Shown piece by piece: positions 34,350 to 46,839 of a stretch of DNA of 64,000 nt. A program made the position numbers and the translations under genes. Where the stretch lies: NCBI GenBank assembly GCA_036245805.1, contig BTRK01000004.1, positions 37,970,907 to 38,034,906 of the forward strand, given 5' to 3'. Within the stretch, counting starts at the first letter, position 1; each line of letters opens with the position of its first letter. Source of the stretch: Pristionchus mayeri (Eukaryota; Nematoda; Chromadorea; Rhabditida; Neodiplogasteridae). The notes beneath the pieces are model-generated. The model saw nothing but the letters and a program-made list of their open reading frames with translations, did no database searches and was not told where the DNA came from.

Positions 34350-35599
34350 ATGGGCTGTGTATTGAGCCGATCCAAATCTTCAAAGAAGACTTCCTTTGGA
34401 AGGACGAGTTCAAAAAACGGAGAGCTCAATCTTGCTAATATCCCACCAGATGTCATCAGAAAAATAATTCGCGTCGAAGGATTTGCAATGGAGAGTATGA
34501 GAGAAGTAAGAATTCTTCCAAATTCGAAATACGCTAAATGGATCGCAGATTTCTCAAGTGTGGAATGTGCTCACAGACGAATTTTATCGGGACCGAAGAA
34601 GATTACCCATACTCGAAGTTTGCGAACTGACAACTGGGAATGTAAATCGAGGATGGTTGTACATCCTAATCCATATCCCAAAGAAATATGCTCGCGATTT
34701 CGAAAGTTGGATGCGATATTGGACGCATTTTGAAGACCAGGAAGATGGGGTGGGAGAATTTCTGAAAATATCTGTCTATATAACTTGAGGAATGATAATG
34801 TATTAGAAACAATTACCCTTGCTCTTTCAGTATATTCGAATGTGGACAGGCTGGTGTCTCTCTCATTCTGGAAAATTAAAGAAAAAGAATAAGTACATAT
34901 TCGAACGATCGGACCATTATATTTCTGACGCCTTGGCCCGAATTTTCATGAGATTTAGCCGAATTTCCCAGCTCGTCGTTAAGAATACTAACAATCAAAT
35001 TCACGGGATTATCGAGAAAGCTCTTCTAAAGAGTGGACCGATCGATAAACTCCGGATATACGAATCGTATTTCGAATGCGATGCACGGTCTGCTATTTTT
35101 GTTAATATTAAAAAATACAATCAACATACTTTAGATGCTTTACTCAGAATCTGATCACGGAACATCGAATCGCACTGTTGAGAATCACAGCCGATCAATG
35201 CGAAACCATTTTATTGCGTTCGTTTTTTTGGGTTTGAATGGTATTTGTGATTTTGTTTTTACTTCCTCCATTATACTCAGAATTGCTTAAATTAAATTTC
35301 AGGAGAATTCCTTCTGGAAATTTCCAAGATCGTCTCTCGTTTCCATCTCGTCGAAGGCGGTTTCAATCAGACGTTGCCACCAGGAAAACTGTTCGATCGA
35401 CCTCAACAGTTTTGGAAGACGATTGCGAGTGAGATGGCAGACAACGGCGTGCTGACCGCGCAGTTCAATAGAGGTGATCTTTGATCTTTTCTTTTCAATT
35501 TATACTTTAAATATTAAAAGAAAACAAAGTTCAGGAGATCAAGTAAAGGCCCGGGCGTGGTCGCACATGCGAACGATTATGTACTACATGGAACCGTGA
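34350..35599 (+). CDS. F-box-like protein, gene B, with N-terminal acylation motif
   Basis: Exons 34350-34505, 34549-34749, 34831 to about 35090 or 35145, an uncertain fourth exon near 35155-35220, 35303-35473 and 35535-35599 (TGA). The ATG directly follows TTTCTAG, so it may be trans-spliced. The protein begins MGCVLSRSKSSKKTSFGRTS: Gly2, Cys3 and Ser6 followed by basic residues is a textbook N-myristoylation/palmitoylation signal. Then LANIPPDVIRKIIRVEGFAM joins ISQVWNVLTDEF, an F-box-like core. Paralogous blocks to gene A: ALARIFMRFSRISQLVV, FLLEISKIVSRFHLVEGG and QQFWKTIASEMADNGVLTAQ. The exon near 35155 could not be joined in frame with certainty, so it may be a slightly damaged gene. 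Membrane attachment is inferred from the motif. Confidence 0.6.
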
Positions 35600-36157
35600 T
35601 TTAGCGTTTTCTTGATGAGCAGGAATTATGAGAATAAAATGTGATTGTTTTTAGTGTGCTTGCACATGTTTACCGTTGATTCTACTCATGAGTATATCTT
35701 ATGAGGATAGCTACATGTTATGAGAAAACAATATTGTTTGAATGCGTAAATGGTTGAAGGTCGAGTTTCGAACTTCCTTGATTAATAGCATGTTTCTCTG
35801 ACGAGGGCTGTATTTCTTTACATTTTCTAACTAGTTTTGCCTTGATTGAGAATGCATTCATTCGTCGACATAGATGGTTAGGAATGAGGGACTGATGGGA
35901 GGAAGGATGACTCGAGAATACAACTAGACTGACGACCATTAAGAAACCCCAGGAGTAAATATGCGTTTGATAGCGTCGGGCGGGAATTCTTCAATAGACG
36001 CTATCATACAAAAACTTGAGTAGTTATAGGAGAGTAAAGTCTCTTTCTTCATGATGTTCATCTCGTTTTCTTCCACAGCTATTTTTATTATCACATTATT
36101 ATCGAATTTTTCAAGACAGTATTCTCATTGCTGAACAATTTTTTGTGTTATTCAGAT
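35600..36157. other. Intergenic, nothing recognised
   Basis: AT-rich gap between gene B and gene C. A TTATTCAG acceptor-like sequence ends at 36155, three bases before the ATG of gene C. No repeat ends found. Confidence 0.4.
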
Positions 36158-36641
36158 ATGGCTACAGCGCGAGACACGATCTTCTCTACTCTACGGCACA
36201 TTCCTCACAGTGGTTCGGATATTGGCCCATTATTATCCCATGTTCACGATTTCTACGCAACCAATGAAGAACCAATTCGTGCTGAGAATATGACCAACGA
36301 TGAGTTGGGAATAGCTCGCAATTACGTCAACTACCTTCAATCTTTGTTCTGCCATACCGTTGGAGAGCAGAACTACTCGACTATAGATGCGGCTGAGATG
36401 ACTTATTCGGCTCTTGTGACTTTCAGATGCGAATTATTGCCAGAGCTCATGAACTCGATGGACATTCCGTGTAATTTATGCCATTATATTTTTAGCAGTA
36501 CTATACTCACTGAAAACATTTTTAAAGAACGCTGGCAAGCGCTTCCCAGATGTTTCATTCTTTGAAATCAACAATCACAGTCCACTCTATCTTTCGTATA
36601 TGAATGATGACGATCTTATTGAGTATGCTCTTAGAGATTGA
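36158..36641 (+). CDS. Unknown small protein, gene C
   Basis: From the ATG at 36158 (MATARDTIFSTLRHIPHSGS) a frame of 135 codons runs to 36565. A second exon-like frame ends at TGA 36639-36641 and reads LKTFLKNAGKRFPDVSFFEI then SYMNDDDLIEYALRD. The likely intron starts at GTGTAA (36469) and ends at TTTTTAG or nearby (36495-36500), but I could not fix the phase. The helical pattern with regular Leu and the position next to two F-box-like genes suggest membership of the same local family, without a recognisable F-box. Function unknown. Confidence 0.45.
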
Positions 36642-36869
36642 ATAAATTTCGGGTCCGTTGGTTGTTTCGTTCGTTAATAAATAACATTTCTCGGTTTTTT
36701 TCTCCATTCCTGGCCCGCGGAAGCTCAGCTCACTCGTGGTGGGCGTCTGAATGCCAAATAGATGAACATTTTCACGTCGATTCTCTATCTATGATTGATG
36801 TATACCATTGAAAACAGAATAGAGGCGTAGACATGTTTCTATTTTTTTAAAATTTGCATTGATAATTAG

Positions 36870-37136
36870 GACAGCACAACCAAGGGTATGTTGACAATTT
36901 TGAAAACATTCATAGACTCCTACTGGGAGAGCTTTGCAAAATCATACGATCTACATACATCGAAGCAAATTCGAAAGGTGGGATTAGAAGATCACGATCA
37001 TATCATATTGTCGTTGAACACGCTGTCTTCAAGGTCTTCTGTTGAATCGAGTGATATTATAGGAACAGCAATATCACCAGTCCGCAATTTGGGCAAATCA
37101 CGATGTGATGCATACTGTGGTGATCTCCACTCATGA
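36870..37136 (+). other. Exon-like fragment, possible gene remnant
   Basis: After TAATTAG an open frame reads DSTTKGMLTILKTFIDSYWE then SFAKSYDLHTSKQIRKVG. It is protein-like at first and later looks random. The ILKTF stretch recalls LKTFL of gene C. Probably a decayed or partial member of the local family; the boundaries are unclear. Confidence 0.25.
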
Positions 37137-37513
37137 GTAGCATTTAGAAACTTCGAAAATCTCGTGCATCTTTGTACAGTACTGTATTTCCTTAAAATGT
37201 TCCTATTTTTAGGAGAATGCACTGATAAACAGTCTGGATCTTAATCGATATTTCCGAAAAAAACGTGACATCGTCATTACTCTCCCACTTCCTTCCTAGA
37301 ATCCGCTGCTCGAGAGAGCTGCACCCAATCAATTATGGTGTAACAAAAATACCGAAAAACAATGATACGTTAGCATAGAATTAGACAATAAGTGTACTTT
37401 GGTTCGTACAGGATAGTACTTGGCAACGGAATGTTTGCTTAGGAGAGGAAAGGTCTCGCGCCTCGTCCTTCTTCCATCAGCAGTAGAAGATAGTTAGAAA
37501 TTCGGGCATTTGT

Positions 37514-37758
37514 CTCCGCTCTTTCCCTTTCAACTCATCGCTCTACCAATCGATTTTCGAATTCAAATTCTCAATGTTTTCGCTGCCACGTGCTTTTCAA
37601 ATGATTCTGCCGCAAGACATATTAACAAACAATGGAGGAATGTAACTTATGAAGACTACCTAGCTGTCAAGGATCGACAATCCTTGGTATCTGATCTCTT
37701 CTGCTATCCCGTTATCCCCAATCCCTCTCAATCGCAGTCCTTTCTCGGTGATCAGTAG
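37514..37758 (+). other. F-box-like or LINE-like fragment
   Basis: The frame contains ALPIDFRIQILNVF and HINKQWRNVTYEDYLAVKDR. The first part resembles an F-box start (LPxDF..IL). The nucleotides around 37641-37660 share AACTTATGAAGACTACC with the 3' end of the LINE at 4377-4393, and a TATTGATTGAC tail follows near 37840. It could be a diverged LINE 3' end or an F-box remnant; neither is secure. Confidence 0.25.
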
Positions 37759-40700
37759 GCGTGGCTTCTCGATTGTTCGTGGATTCAACGAGAGTTGAAC
37801 CCGAGATGAGACACGAGTCATCCTCATCTGACAAGTATATCTATTGATTGACTATGACAAATGGACTGTTGATCAATAAATCAACCTCTGTATCAGGCAG
37901 TGCACCGACCGTGCACCCATCTGATCCGCATAATTTCGATTTTCCACACTCCATTCAATGGCAGCTGCCTACAACGAACACTTCTCCAGTGGTCCTCTGA
38001 CTCTCCTCCCCTCCCTTACTCTTTCTCTCTCTCTAATCGAAGAGAGATCACGTAAAATGAAGAGAGCCCGTATTACCAGCCGCGATGCTTATCTTCTGTT
38101 GTTGTCTTCTCGGTTCGAGGTCGTTTTTCACGCTTTTTTGGGCCTCGCTTGCACAGCGGTCACTCTCCACTTTCAACCCCGCTCGATTTACGATGATAAT
38201 AATTTGTCCCCGCCCTTTCCCGGAAAGGAAAGAGGAAGGGAAGGGACGCCTTTGACCTACCAATTCTGCGTTTGCGCTCACAATTTACCTCCGCGGATGA
38301 ATCTCCAGAGTGCTCACGAGACTGAAGTTTGCTAGAATAAGACCCCATTCCCACATTTATCGTCTTGAATTGCCGTGGTCTATTTGGACAAATTCTGTGA
38401 CTTTATCCTAGCAATTTTTCTGCTCTCTTCCTGGTCCTTATTCCTGCTCTTCCCTTCCCGGGCGGACTATCGTTTTCCCTCTGCAATTATTTGAATAGAG
38501 ACTGCCACTTGAGCATGGAGTAGTAAGTGTAGTAGCGATCCTATTGTTTTGACAAAGAAGACCTCGAGAGAGAGAGAGCTAGGGAGTCAATAATACTTGA
38601 GCAACACACGCATAGCATAATTTGCCTTCTCGTGGATTGTTGTCTGGTGTCAAAACATTTTTTTTCCATATGTGTCTTGCGTTTTTTGACTGTGGTTCAA
38701 CAAGACTCGCCCCAAGGGACAGGCTAGAGCGCGATGAAAAGATGGCGCTGCTGGAAACATACAAATCCCCATGTCGTCTGATAAATTGAATTGAATATCA
38801 TGGTTCAGTTAAGATTGTTGTGTGACTAGGCTTATTTTTGGCAAAACCTAACCATTTACGTGCCTTTCCCACTGTAAACCCTAATCACTTGGCTAAATCT
38901 ACTGCCTGAGAGGTCACTTCCCTCTCTCGGTTTTCGCATTCTTCTTCTATCGCTTCCTCTCATCTACCCAGTTACTTCACTGTCCCGTGTACTCGAGTGT
39001 CGCTGTTTCGTCCCCCTCGAGAGCCCATTAATTCATCACGCATTGTTGACCTACCAATTAGCGGTGGCTAATAAGCCGCTTTGGAAATGTTATTCAGTAG
39101 CAACAATGAATAAGACAAATTCAATGTTGAATTATATTTTCCAATGTGTGATGCAAGAATAAGTCGCGATTCAATATTCGATTAAATGTGAGCTATTACA
39201 TAAATCCTCAGAAACACAGACGAAGTAGAACAATTTCAAAACAAACCGTCGGTCAACCCGTCAAACTTTCAAATTCGGTCTCACCCACTCAAGTATTCGC
39301 GCTAACTGCCAATTTCTGCGATCGGAATTTGAGAGATCGCCCCCCCCCCTCCTCTCTTCCTTCTGCACACTCTCTCGCTAGGTGCCAAATTTCGCCTTGA
39401 AAAGCGGGGGTCTAATCGTTGACCGTTTAGGTTTCAAACCGTCATTTCAGTCTACACTTTTTCTGTTTGCCCCAAGGTTAGCGACCACACCTCTCGACCT
39501 CTCGCTTCACTTTCAACTGCAAGCAAGTGTGATTTACACGGTTTTGCATGCTTGTTCGACTCTGTTTCGGTGCGTTTTCGTCGGTTTAGCCCCCACACTC
39601 TCACTAAGAGCAGCTTCTTGCCCGCTTAGTCGCCTCTTTCTTTCTCGATGATCAAAGTTCGGATTAGTTTCAGCCCCAGTTTGCGGATTTTCCTTGCACA
39701 AGTGACGTCTGAGCAGTAGAAGCTCTTGCTCTACTCCCTGCCTTCACAATGCCTCATCATTCCACATTCATTTAGTCTTGCCAATTGTAGAAAAAAAAGA
39801 CTAATAGATGGCATTTGCACTTTGGCTCAAGTCCATTCACTAAAGAGGCTCGAGTCTTCCTTCCTATTGAGCTGCCCCCTCCATCCAGGACAGTGCCAAT
39901 TAGTAGGAACGGAGCAGATGAAATCTCCCCCGCTCTATCTCATGATCCCGCGCAGTGCTTAGGCTCGTTTTCATGCGTGGGGAAGGAAGCGAGAGAGAAG
40001 GGGAGGTGATCCTCCTCCCTTGGGTTGGAGGGGATCCTCCCCCGGTGTTCAACAATAGCCCCGCGAACCGTTCGTGCGTCTCAATGTCCGTATCTCCCTC
40101 ATTCTTTGCTTTTATTAGACTTTATCTGGCCTCTTTGCGGAGTGATTGATGGATGACCTGGCACGGCTTTCCTCCCTATTTTATACTCGCGGAGTTTTCC
40201 CGATTAGACTGATCCAAGTCGCTCTCGATGTTGTCTAGAATATTCACATCTTCCTAGAATTTCATTGTTTTTTCGGAAAGATTTTACGTGCGCTAAAAGC
40301 TATTGAGCTCATTAGCTATTTAGCGCACCTGAAACCTACTCGGAAAGACAAGTCTTGAGCACTCTGGCAAGCGTTAGTACAGTGCATTGTCTGCTCAGCC
40401 GTTGCCTTCTACCCCGAATACGTGCCCTTTTCGACAATTGCAAACGAATCAGCCAAATCCCGGAACACAATTTGGGCAAGTTATCTTTCCGCCTGACTGG
40501 ACCAGCTAGAGCGGGTTCTCTAATTCTCCCAGGCTCAGCCTCTCTCTCGCTTCCTCTAACCGGCGAGGGAGCATGAAAGAGAGCGCATTTCGTGACCGAC
40601 CTCAAACAGTTACTGCAAACGCTCGCCCTCTTTCCTTTTTGCCGCTAAACGCTCTAACTAGCGTTGCTGAGCGTCTCTTCACTTTCCCTTATCTCTCCTC

Positions 40701-41950
40701 GCTGCTCTGACCACTGATCATCAGATGAGAAGATCGGCACTTCCGCGTTTAAACCCACTCAAAATCAAAACAACTTTCTCACTCGAAACCAGAAATCACT
40801 ATCTCCTGATCGCTCCTCAACAAAAACTATTGCGTGGGCGCTGAAGAGCCATTCGAATTCGCAAGCCGTACTTGAAATAACTTTCGAAGCTTTCCAAACT
40901 TACTTTCTCGATTCCTTCAATTCCCTCCCTCAGTCTAGCCACTCGAGCACTCGAACAGACCGAGAGATCGGACAATGAATCATCTCTTTTCCCTTTCTGT
41001 CCTTCCGCATTGCTCAATTTAGAGAACTAGAGAACTACTGATTGATTGCGTCATGACTTGCCTCTTTTTCCGCTCAAACGTTTTTCCTAGTAACTGTCAA
41101 AATGCTGTGATATTTTGTCACTTCTTCATCAATGTACAACCTTTACGTATCTTACATATCTTATCAACGTTGGGCTATTTTAGCGATTTCACTTCGGTAA
41201 TGACGAGTTCTCACAAGATGCAGGAATTTCTAGGTTATCTCAACTCTCGAACGCCGAGAGTGGTAATCAAAACATGCGCGCGGGTTGTCACTTTGCCCGA
41301 GTTACTGCCTGTCATTCTCCATGTCGCGCACTCCAGCCAGCGAGAGAGCGTGGGGAACGAAGAGACGGGAGAGATAACGAGATAGAGATCCCCTGCTGAT
41401 CCCCCACTTTCACTACTTTGCTAAGATGAGGAGTGGGAATTCTCTCCGATTTGCGCGCTCTCTCGTTGTCTCTGACTGTCTGCTATAGAGTTAACTCTCT
41501 CCAATCCGTCTGCTTTCTCGCTTTCTCTGACCGACGAGAATGTAGGGACAGTGACGAGAGTATCTCTCTCTCGCTCTCCTTGCTGGATTCATCAACTGAT
41601 CACGCCTATCATCCATTATCTCTCACTTTTTCCCTCTAGAAATTTTTTCGTCTCTCTTTAAAGAATATCTGTCTAAATTTCAATGGTTACATCTGCTTTT
41701 TCGGTCGTTTTAAAAGTTAGCGAAACCATTACTTTCTGATCAATTAATTAATTAGCACTCCCGTTTTTCGCGCATTTCCGTGTCGAATAATCGCGGGCAA
41801 CGCCTTCATTTGATGTGATTTCTTGAGAACATCCCTGGTAATCATTTCTCACCCCCTGGTATCTTTACTTAAATTTCATTTTTATACTATCGTCGCGCCT
41901 CTGGCAGAGATACATTATTATTTTGTAACTATTTTGATGCCATTTCAGGG
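37759..41950. other. Gene-poor, pyrimidine/purine-rich region
   Basis: No convincing exon chain. It holds stretches rich in CTCTCTCG/CGAGAGAG hairpins (for example about 40538-40586), a run of 10 C at 39340-39349, and a short palindrome GTGCGCTAAAAGCTATTGAG with its complement at 40289-40330. Open frames here are short and low-complexity. Confidence 0.45.
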
Positions 41951-42013
41951 ATGTTTCGGGTATGGCCGATCCTGCTGGCGACGTCACGGTTTCTGCACGC
42001 GACCACAGCGGAG
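41951..42013 (+). other. Possible first exon with signal peptide
   Basis: After ATTTCAG a 21-codon frame begins MFRVWPILLATSRFLHATTA and ends at a GTCAGC donor. A basic residue, then a hydrophobic stretch and an ATTA-E end look like a signal peptide. It ends in phase 0, as the exon at 48344 requires, but 6.3 kb with a mariner insertion lies between. The link is speculative. Confidence 0.25.
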
Positions 42014-45000
42014 GTCAGCGATGTCGCAAGAACGGACCTAAAGATTAACTATCAATTCGTAGATTTCTTCAATTTCAATTTATTTCTCACGGAAGAGTCG
42101 AGTAGTAGAAAGAAATATTCGTGAAAGAATGATGAATGTCCGACGCTTTGAGCATTCGGTTATGAGGTTGGGGGCATCGGAAGGAGCAGTTGCTTGGTTC
42201 AAGTTCTATTCTTACTCTATTCTTCCTCATGTCTAGACTGCGTCTTGTTCCTGCTAATTTCGGGGGGAACAATATGCGCGCACCCCGAGGGAGGGAGAGA
42301 GTGAGGGAGTGCGTAGGATGAAGAGAGCTCGATTCTCATAAGCCCTCTTTCTTCTCTTTGCAAGAGATGAGAGCTAATAGCCGAAGTAATAAGTGTTCCC
42401 TCTCTCGTGCTTGAGCGCTCTCCTCGATACGCACACTCTCTCGCTCACTCTGACTGTCTGCCGAGGCAAGAACCCTCTCCAATCCGCTCACTCTCTTGTT
42501 TTCTCTGATCGTCTAGGTGTTTGCACTTGAGGATCGGGGGATACAATGGCCTGTTCTTGAGAACACCGCGGGTAAAAACACTCTAGAACTCGCGAGGCCT
42601 TTGGCAACTGGATCAGAGAGTGACGAAGACTGTTGCTATTTTCTGTTGATTATTCGGAGGAGAAATGAGCTTCGGCATCAGGATATGCTTAACAAACGGC
42701 TCAAATTTTAAGAACGACTAGGGACTAGGGAATTTTAAGAACGACTAGGGAACTTGAGTAATTGTGAAGAACTTGGAACATACATGAAGCATCATTTCGT
42801 TTTCCCCTGCTCCTACATTCACAGGGACTTTCGGTTTCATCTTGAAAACGCTGTTTTTTTTCATTTGTAAGCCGATTTCCGGGTCCGAAATTTGAGTGCA
42901 ATTCATCAAACGCGGTCTCGTTTCCTGTCCGCAAACAACGTTTTTTCATACACTGAGCGAGAGATCAAGCAAAATGGAGAGAGTAAGGCACCAGTTTGCC
43001 TTAAATCCCACGCAAAAAGGCAACGTTCCCTTGAAAAACAGGGTTGTAAAGCCGATAATCTGCCCATTCAACATGCCTTTCCCACTGAACCGACCGGAGA
43101 CTGTCTGGGCTCTCTAGTTTTGCCTGATCTCTCGTTTTTTCTTACCAAAAGGGAGAAGGTGGTAGTGACCAGGCACAGTATCTCTATCAGGCATGGCAGG
43201 GATCGAAAGATGCGATGGTCCGACTCTCCTCCTTTTGCACACTCTCTCGCAGGCTAGATAAAGCGGGAGAGCACTCCAAAATACCCTCTTAATTCTTCGT
43301 TATCTCTCACAGACCAGGGAACAGGCAGAATGAAGAGAGTCATTGCGAAATGATCCCTAGTGTATGCGGGTTTAGAGTTGAGTCAGTGATCGACTATCCC
43401 AGTGCTCTGTCATCCGTTACGACAAGCGAGACGTCGTACAAAAGAAGAGATTTCGTAGAGAGAGAATGGTTTAGGGACACTGGGCGAACAGCCTTGTAAG
43501 CTGGCATGAAAGACAGAATGGGGTGAGCTCCCGCGGTGAGATTACATGGAGACCGAATAGCAATGAATGGGATGCGACATGCGCTCGTGAAAGGCATCGA
43601 GTAGAACAGGGGTCGAATGTAGATTAAAATACATGCTACTTGAATAATTTTCTATGTAAGAAAAGGCTGAATACCGAAAGAAAAAAATGCAAATTATCGA
43701 TCCCTTGAAGGAAGACTGCCGACGGCCGACCTACCTCCCGCAACTGCCGCAGCGACTGCAGGGAGAGGTACGGTAGCTTCGTGTTATTGATTGTTTGTTC
43801 GTCATTCGATTCTGGTAATAACTGGAGAACAGTCACTCTCTTTAGCATAATCTTGATCGTGAAACTCAACCGAAATCTACTACATTTTCATCTACAAATT
43901 TTGAATTCTAGTATGAGACCGATAACTCAACCCTGTCATCTTTTTTCTAAACCCATTCAAAGTTATTGCGAGTTAGTACCGTGAAATCGGTTAGCCTACA
44001 CAAACGCAAGATAGTGATCCAGGGCAATTTGTCAAAGTGTGAGATAGAGGAAGTGGAGAAGGAGAAAAGAGGTCTTCTGATCGAGTTTAAACATGGAGAT
44101 ACCTAGTTTGCCTTCTTGAACCATGCATTTTTTTTTTACATTGAGACATATGCAGATTTGATTCTACAAAATATGATTCAGTCATCATCAATTGGATTTC
44201 ACAACTCCATATGTTTCACCCTATGCTCTTACGGTGGTTCGAAGAACATTTACAATCTCTGTCATTCATTTCTTTTAGAATATTAATTTGAATTCCGGCC
44301 ATGAAACGGTTCAAATTCCGGAGCCAAACGGGGGCTCATTTTTCGCCGATAATCGGTCGCCAATATATCTATCCGCGCGTAATTTATGGTGACAGCGCAA
44401 AGCGAATTCCGATCCCTATCCGAGGAATGGTTTGAAGTGGCGCAAAAAGGACAAATGGAAAACGAACAGCCATATTCTCAGCCTGATCATCTATTTTTTC
44501 CGCTGACCATACCATTGGAGTTCAGAGCAATGGCCTAACGCTCCTCAATTTGTTTTCTGAAATCGCACACTTTCTTGTAGGTTAGAGAAACCGAGAGAGC
44601 ACGCAAATAGAAGAGAGTCAGACGATTACTCTGGGTTCAATTTACAGCCCGGAGAACCTGAGTGGTTGGACCGAGGGAACCGTGCATCCGAAATGAAGAC
44701 AGCGTTGTAAATGCAGCCTCTTCATTTAGTAGCATCTCTCACTCTGTTTTGACAAATGGAGAGATCCTAATAGCGAGATCCTCTCACATCCGATTGGAAT
44801 TGCTGGCAGAAGAAAGTGAGGTGATTGGCCTCGACTCTTTTTTCGTGGCATTTTATTAGATCTTAGAATGCGTCCATGAGAGCAAACTGCGGGTTTCATT
44901 CTTCGAAAAAGAGAACCGTGAGTTCAAGTGGACGGGGGATCAGTGAGAGGTCGACCAGAGGCAATTACTCGATCGGGCTGTAAAGTTCTACGAACTAAAT

Positions 45001-45049
45001 GCCCTGCCTCGTCCCTTTCCTCCTCCACTTGGGCAACTTTTCGCATGTA
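42014..45049. other. Gene-poor region with hairpin repeats
   Basis: Contains CTCTCTCG hairpin copies (about 42410-42520, 43218-43283, 44531-44622) and an inverted-repeat element at about 44290-44440 related to one at 46840-46985. No exon chain found. Confidence 0.45.
44290..44440. repeat. Short dispersed inverted-repeat element, copy 1
   Basis: GAAACGGTTCAAATTCCGGA near the left and GGAATGGTTTGAAGTGGCGC near the right are imperfect inverted ends; the interior carries CGCCGATAATCGG. The sequence at 46840-46985 has the same layout (GAAACGGTTCAAATTGCGCC ... GGAACGGTTTGAACC). Likely copies of one small MITE of about 130-150 bp. Confidence 0.6.
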
Positions 45050-46291
45050 TTGGGGTGTCCGGAAAGTTCGTATAATGCTTCGGAAAAAAGTCAGTTCGCG
45101 ATAAAATGCAGTGATTGCGCAATCTGTTTGTCAACAATGTATTGCATCATTCTGACGTTGAGTAGTGAGAGGATTTAATCAGTCTCCTAGTTGCTACATT
45201 GATTCTTGTGATGGACTCCCATCTCTACCTCCGAGCAGTTTTACTTCATTACTACCGTCTTGGCCAATCCGTGAAGGAGGCCCACTCTGCCCTGGCCCAG
45301 TCGGAAGGAGCTGACGCCCCCTCCATACCCTTCTGCTATAAGTGGTTCTCCCGCTTCAAGAAAGGGGAGTTTGGTCTCGATGATCAACCCCGCTCTGGAC
45401 GCCCTCCCTCCCTCGATCAGCCTCTCGTTCTCCGCACACTGAAGCGCAAGCCCATGGCCAGTGTGCGTGAGTTGAAGAAGGATACTGGTACTCCCAGATC
45501 AACGGTGTCCGATATCCTCCATCGATCTGGGAAGAAGCCGAAACTCCCACAAGTGATTCCCCGTGACCTCTCCCCCGAACAGCTGAAAAATCGTGTTCAA
45601 GTCTGTCGGAAATTACTCCATCGTAGATCCAATCTTCGATGGGTCAATTCCATCATCGCTACAGATGAGAAGTGGATCACGTACGATAACCCTGTGAGGA
45701 GACTGCAATGGGTGGATGCAGATGAGAAGCCCACGCCCGTCCCGAAGAAGGAAGAGCACGGAAAGAAGGAACTCCTCTGCTTCTTCTTCTCAGTGCTCGG
45801 TCCCATCTACTGGGAGATCCTCGCCCCTGGCACCAGCATCATTGCCGACCTCTTCTCTGAACAACTGGAAGATGTCGCGATCAGAGTCCCTCCCAGACTC
45901 CTGAACCAGGGCAAAATTCTTCTTCTGATGGACAATGCTCGCCCACATCGAGCGAAGATGACCCAGAAGAAAATGGACGAGCTGAAGATCGAGAGGATTC
46001 CCCATCCACCGTATTCCCCGGATCTCTCCCCATGCGACTACCACTGCTTCCGCTCTCTCTCTGACTTCTGCAAAGGAAAGAAGTCCAAGAATCGAGATGA
46101 AGTTGTGAGGGCTTTCGTGAACTGGGCGGTCTCGAAGAAACCCGCATTCTGGAAGAGAGGAATCGAGACCCTGCCCAATCGCTGGAGGGAGGTAGTGAGA
46201 AAGAAGGGGGCATACATTGGTCACTGAGAATTGTAAAGCATTGAATAAAAAATAAAAACAAAAAATTATACGAACTTTCCGGACACCCCAA
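45050..46291 (+). mobile_element. Mariner element, apparently intact
   Basis: 1242 bp bounded by inverted repeats TTGGGGTGTCCGGAAAGTTC and its complement (about 27 bp, near-perfect), with TA on each side (45048-45049 and 46292-46293). One uninterrupted transposase ORF on the forward strand. The only complete mariner in the window. Confidence 0.95.
45211..46227 (+). CDS. Mariner transposase, DD34D
   Basis: 338 residues from the ATG at 45211 to the TGA at 46225-46227. N-terminal paired HTH DNA-binding region (AVLLHYYRLGQSVKEAHSAL, YKWFSRFKKGEFGLDDQPRS-GRPPS linker, then STVSDILHRSGK), then the catalytic domain: Asp in ATDEKWITYDNP, Asp in LLMDNARPHR and Asp in YSPDLSPCDYHCF. There are 34 residues between the second and third, the mariner DD34D signature. 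Length and motif order are normal for the family and no lesion was seen. Acts in the nucleus on its own terminal repeats, with TA target choice. Confidence 0.95.
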   Translation: MDSHLYLRAVLLHYYRLGQSVKEAHSALAQSEGADAPSIPFCYKWFSRFKKGEFGLDDQPRSGRPPSLDQPLVLRTLKRKPMASVRELKKDTGTPRSTVSDILHRSGKKPKLPQVIPRDLSPEQLKNRVQVCRKLLHRRSNLRWVNSIIATDEKWITYDNPVRRLQWVDADEKPTPVPKKEEHGKKELLCFFFSVLGPIYWEILAPGTSIIADLFSEQLEDVAIRVPPRLLNQGKILLLMDNARPHRAKMTQKKMDELKIERIPHPPYSPDLSPCDYHCFRSLSDFCKGKKSKNRDEVVRAFVNWAVSKKPAFWKRGIETLPNRWREVVRKKGAYIGH

Positions 46292-46799
46292 TAGAAGGGA
46301 TCGTTCCTCGAAGTATTGACAAGATAGCCGCATTATTGTGCTGTTTGTGCCAGAAGTGAAAATGCTATGTGCTTTCTCGCACATCAGAGAGGGAAAGTAA
46401 AAAGAAAAGGAAAGTGAAATGATGGAACTTCATCTACAAGAAAAAGTGTCTTCCTCAGCTTTCGCAACGCTTCAGAAGTAAACATGTGTTTTTGTTCGAT
46501 TGTTATTTTTTAGGATGAAGAAAGAAGGGGAAACTCCAGAACATCGATTCTCGCGAAAATATTCTGCTCGTGAAGTGGAACCAATATTTTTGCTAAATGT
46601 TCGTGCTTTTCAGACAGTCGATAACTTGTATACAATTGTAATCTCTCGAAATCTGGTTGATAACCACAGCATGTCAATGATGCAATTATTTCGTGAATTA
46701 TTGACAACTAAGTGAATGGGCAACCGTAACCCTGGCAATCATTAGTGCGCCGAAAATGAGGTGACGAATCAGCTGAAAAGAAAAAAAGTTTTTCACCGT
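46292..46799 (+). other. Possible single exon after mariner insertion
   Basis: After TTTTTAG at 46507-46513 a 66-codon frame (ATG 46515 to TGA 46715) reads MKKEGETPEHRFSRKYSARE, then IFLLNVRAFQTVDNLYTIVI and MQLFRELLTTK. The central block has the same hydrophobic pattern as the IFMRFSRISQLVV block of F-box-like gene B. It may be an orphan last exon of that family. No partner exon was found. Confidence 0.3.
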
Positions 46800-46839
46800 C
46801 ACTTGACAGTATGCAAAAACGAACAATTTCGATTCCACC

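Noticed and set aside
45881..46384. Long reverse ORFs under the mariner
   Set aside because: Shadows of the intact forward transposase.
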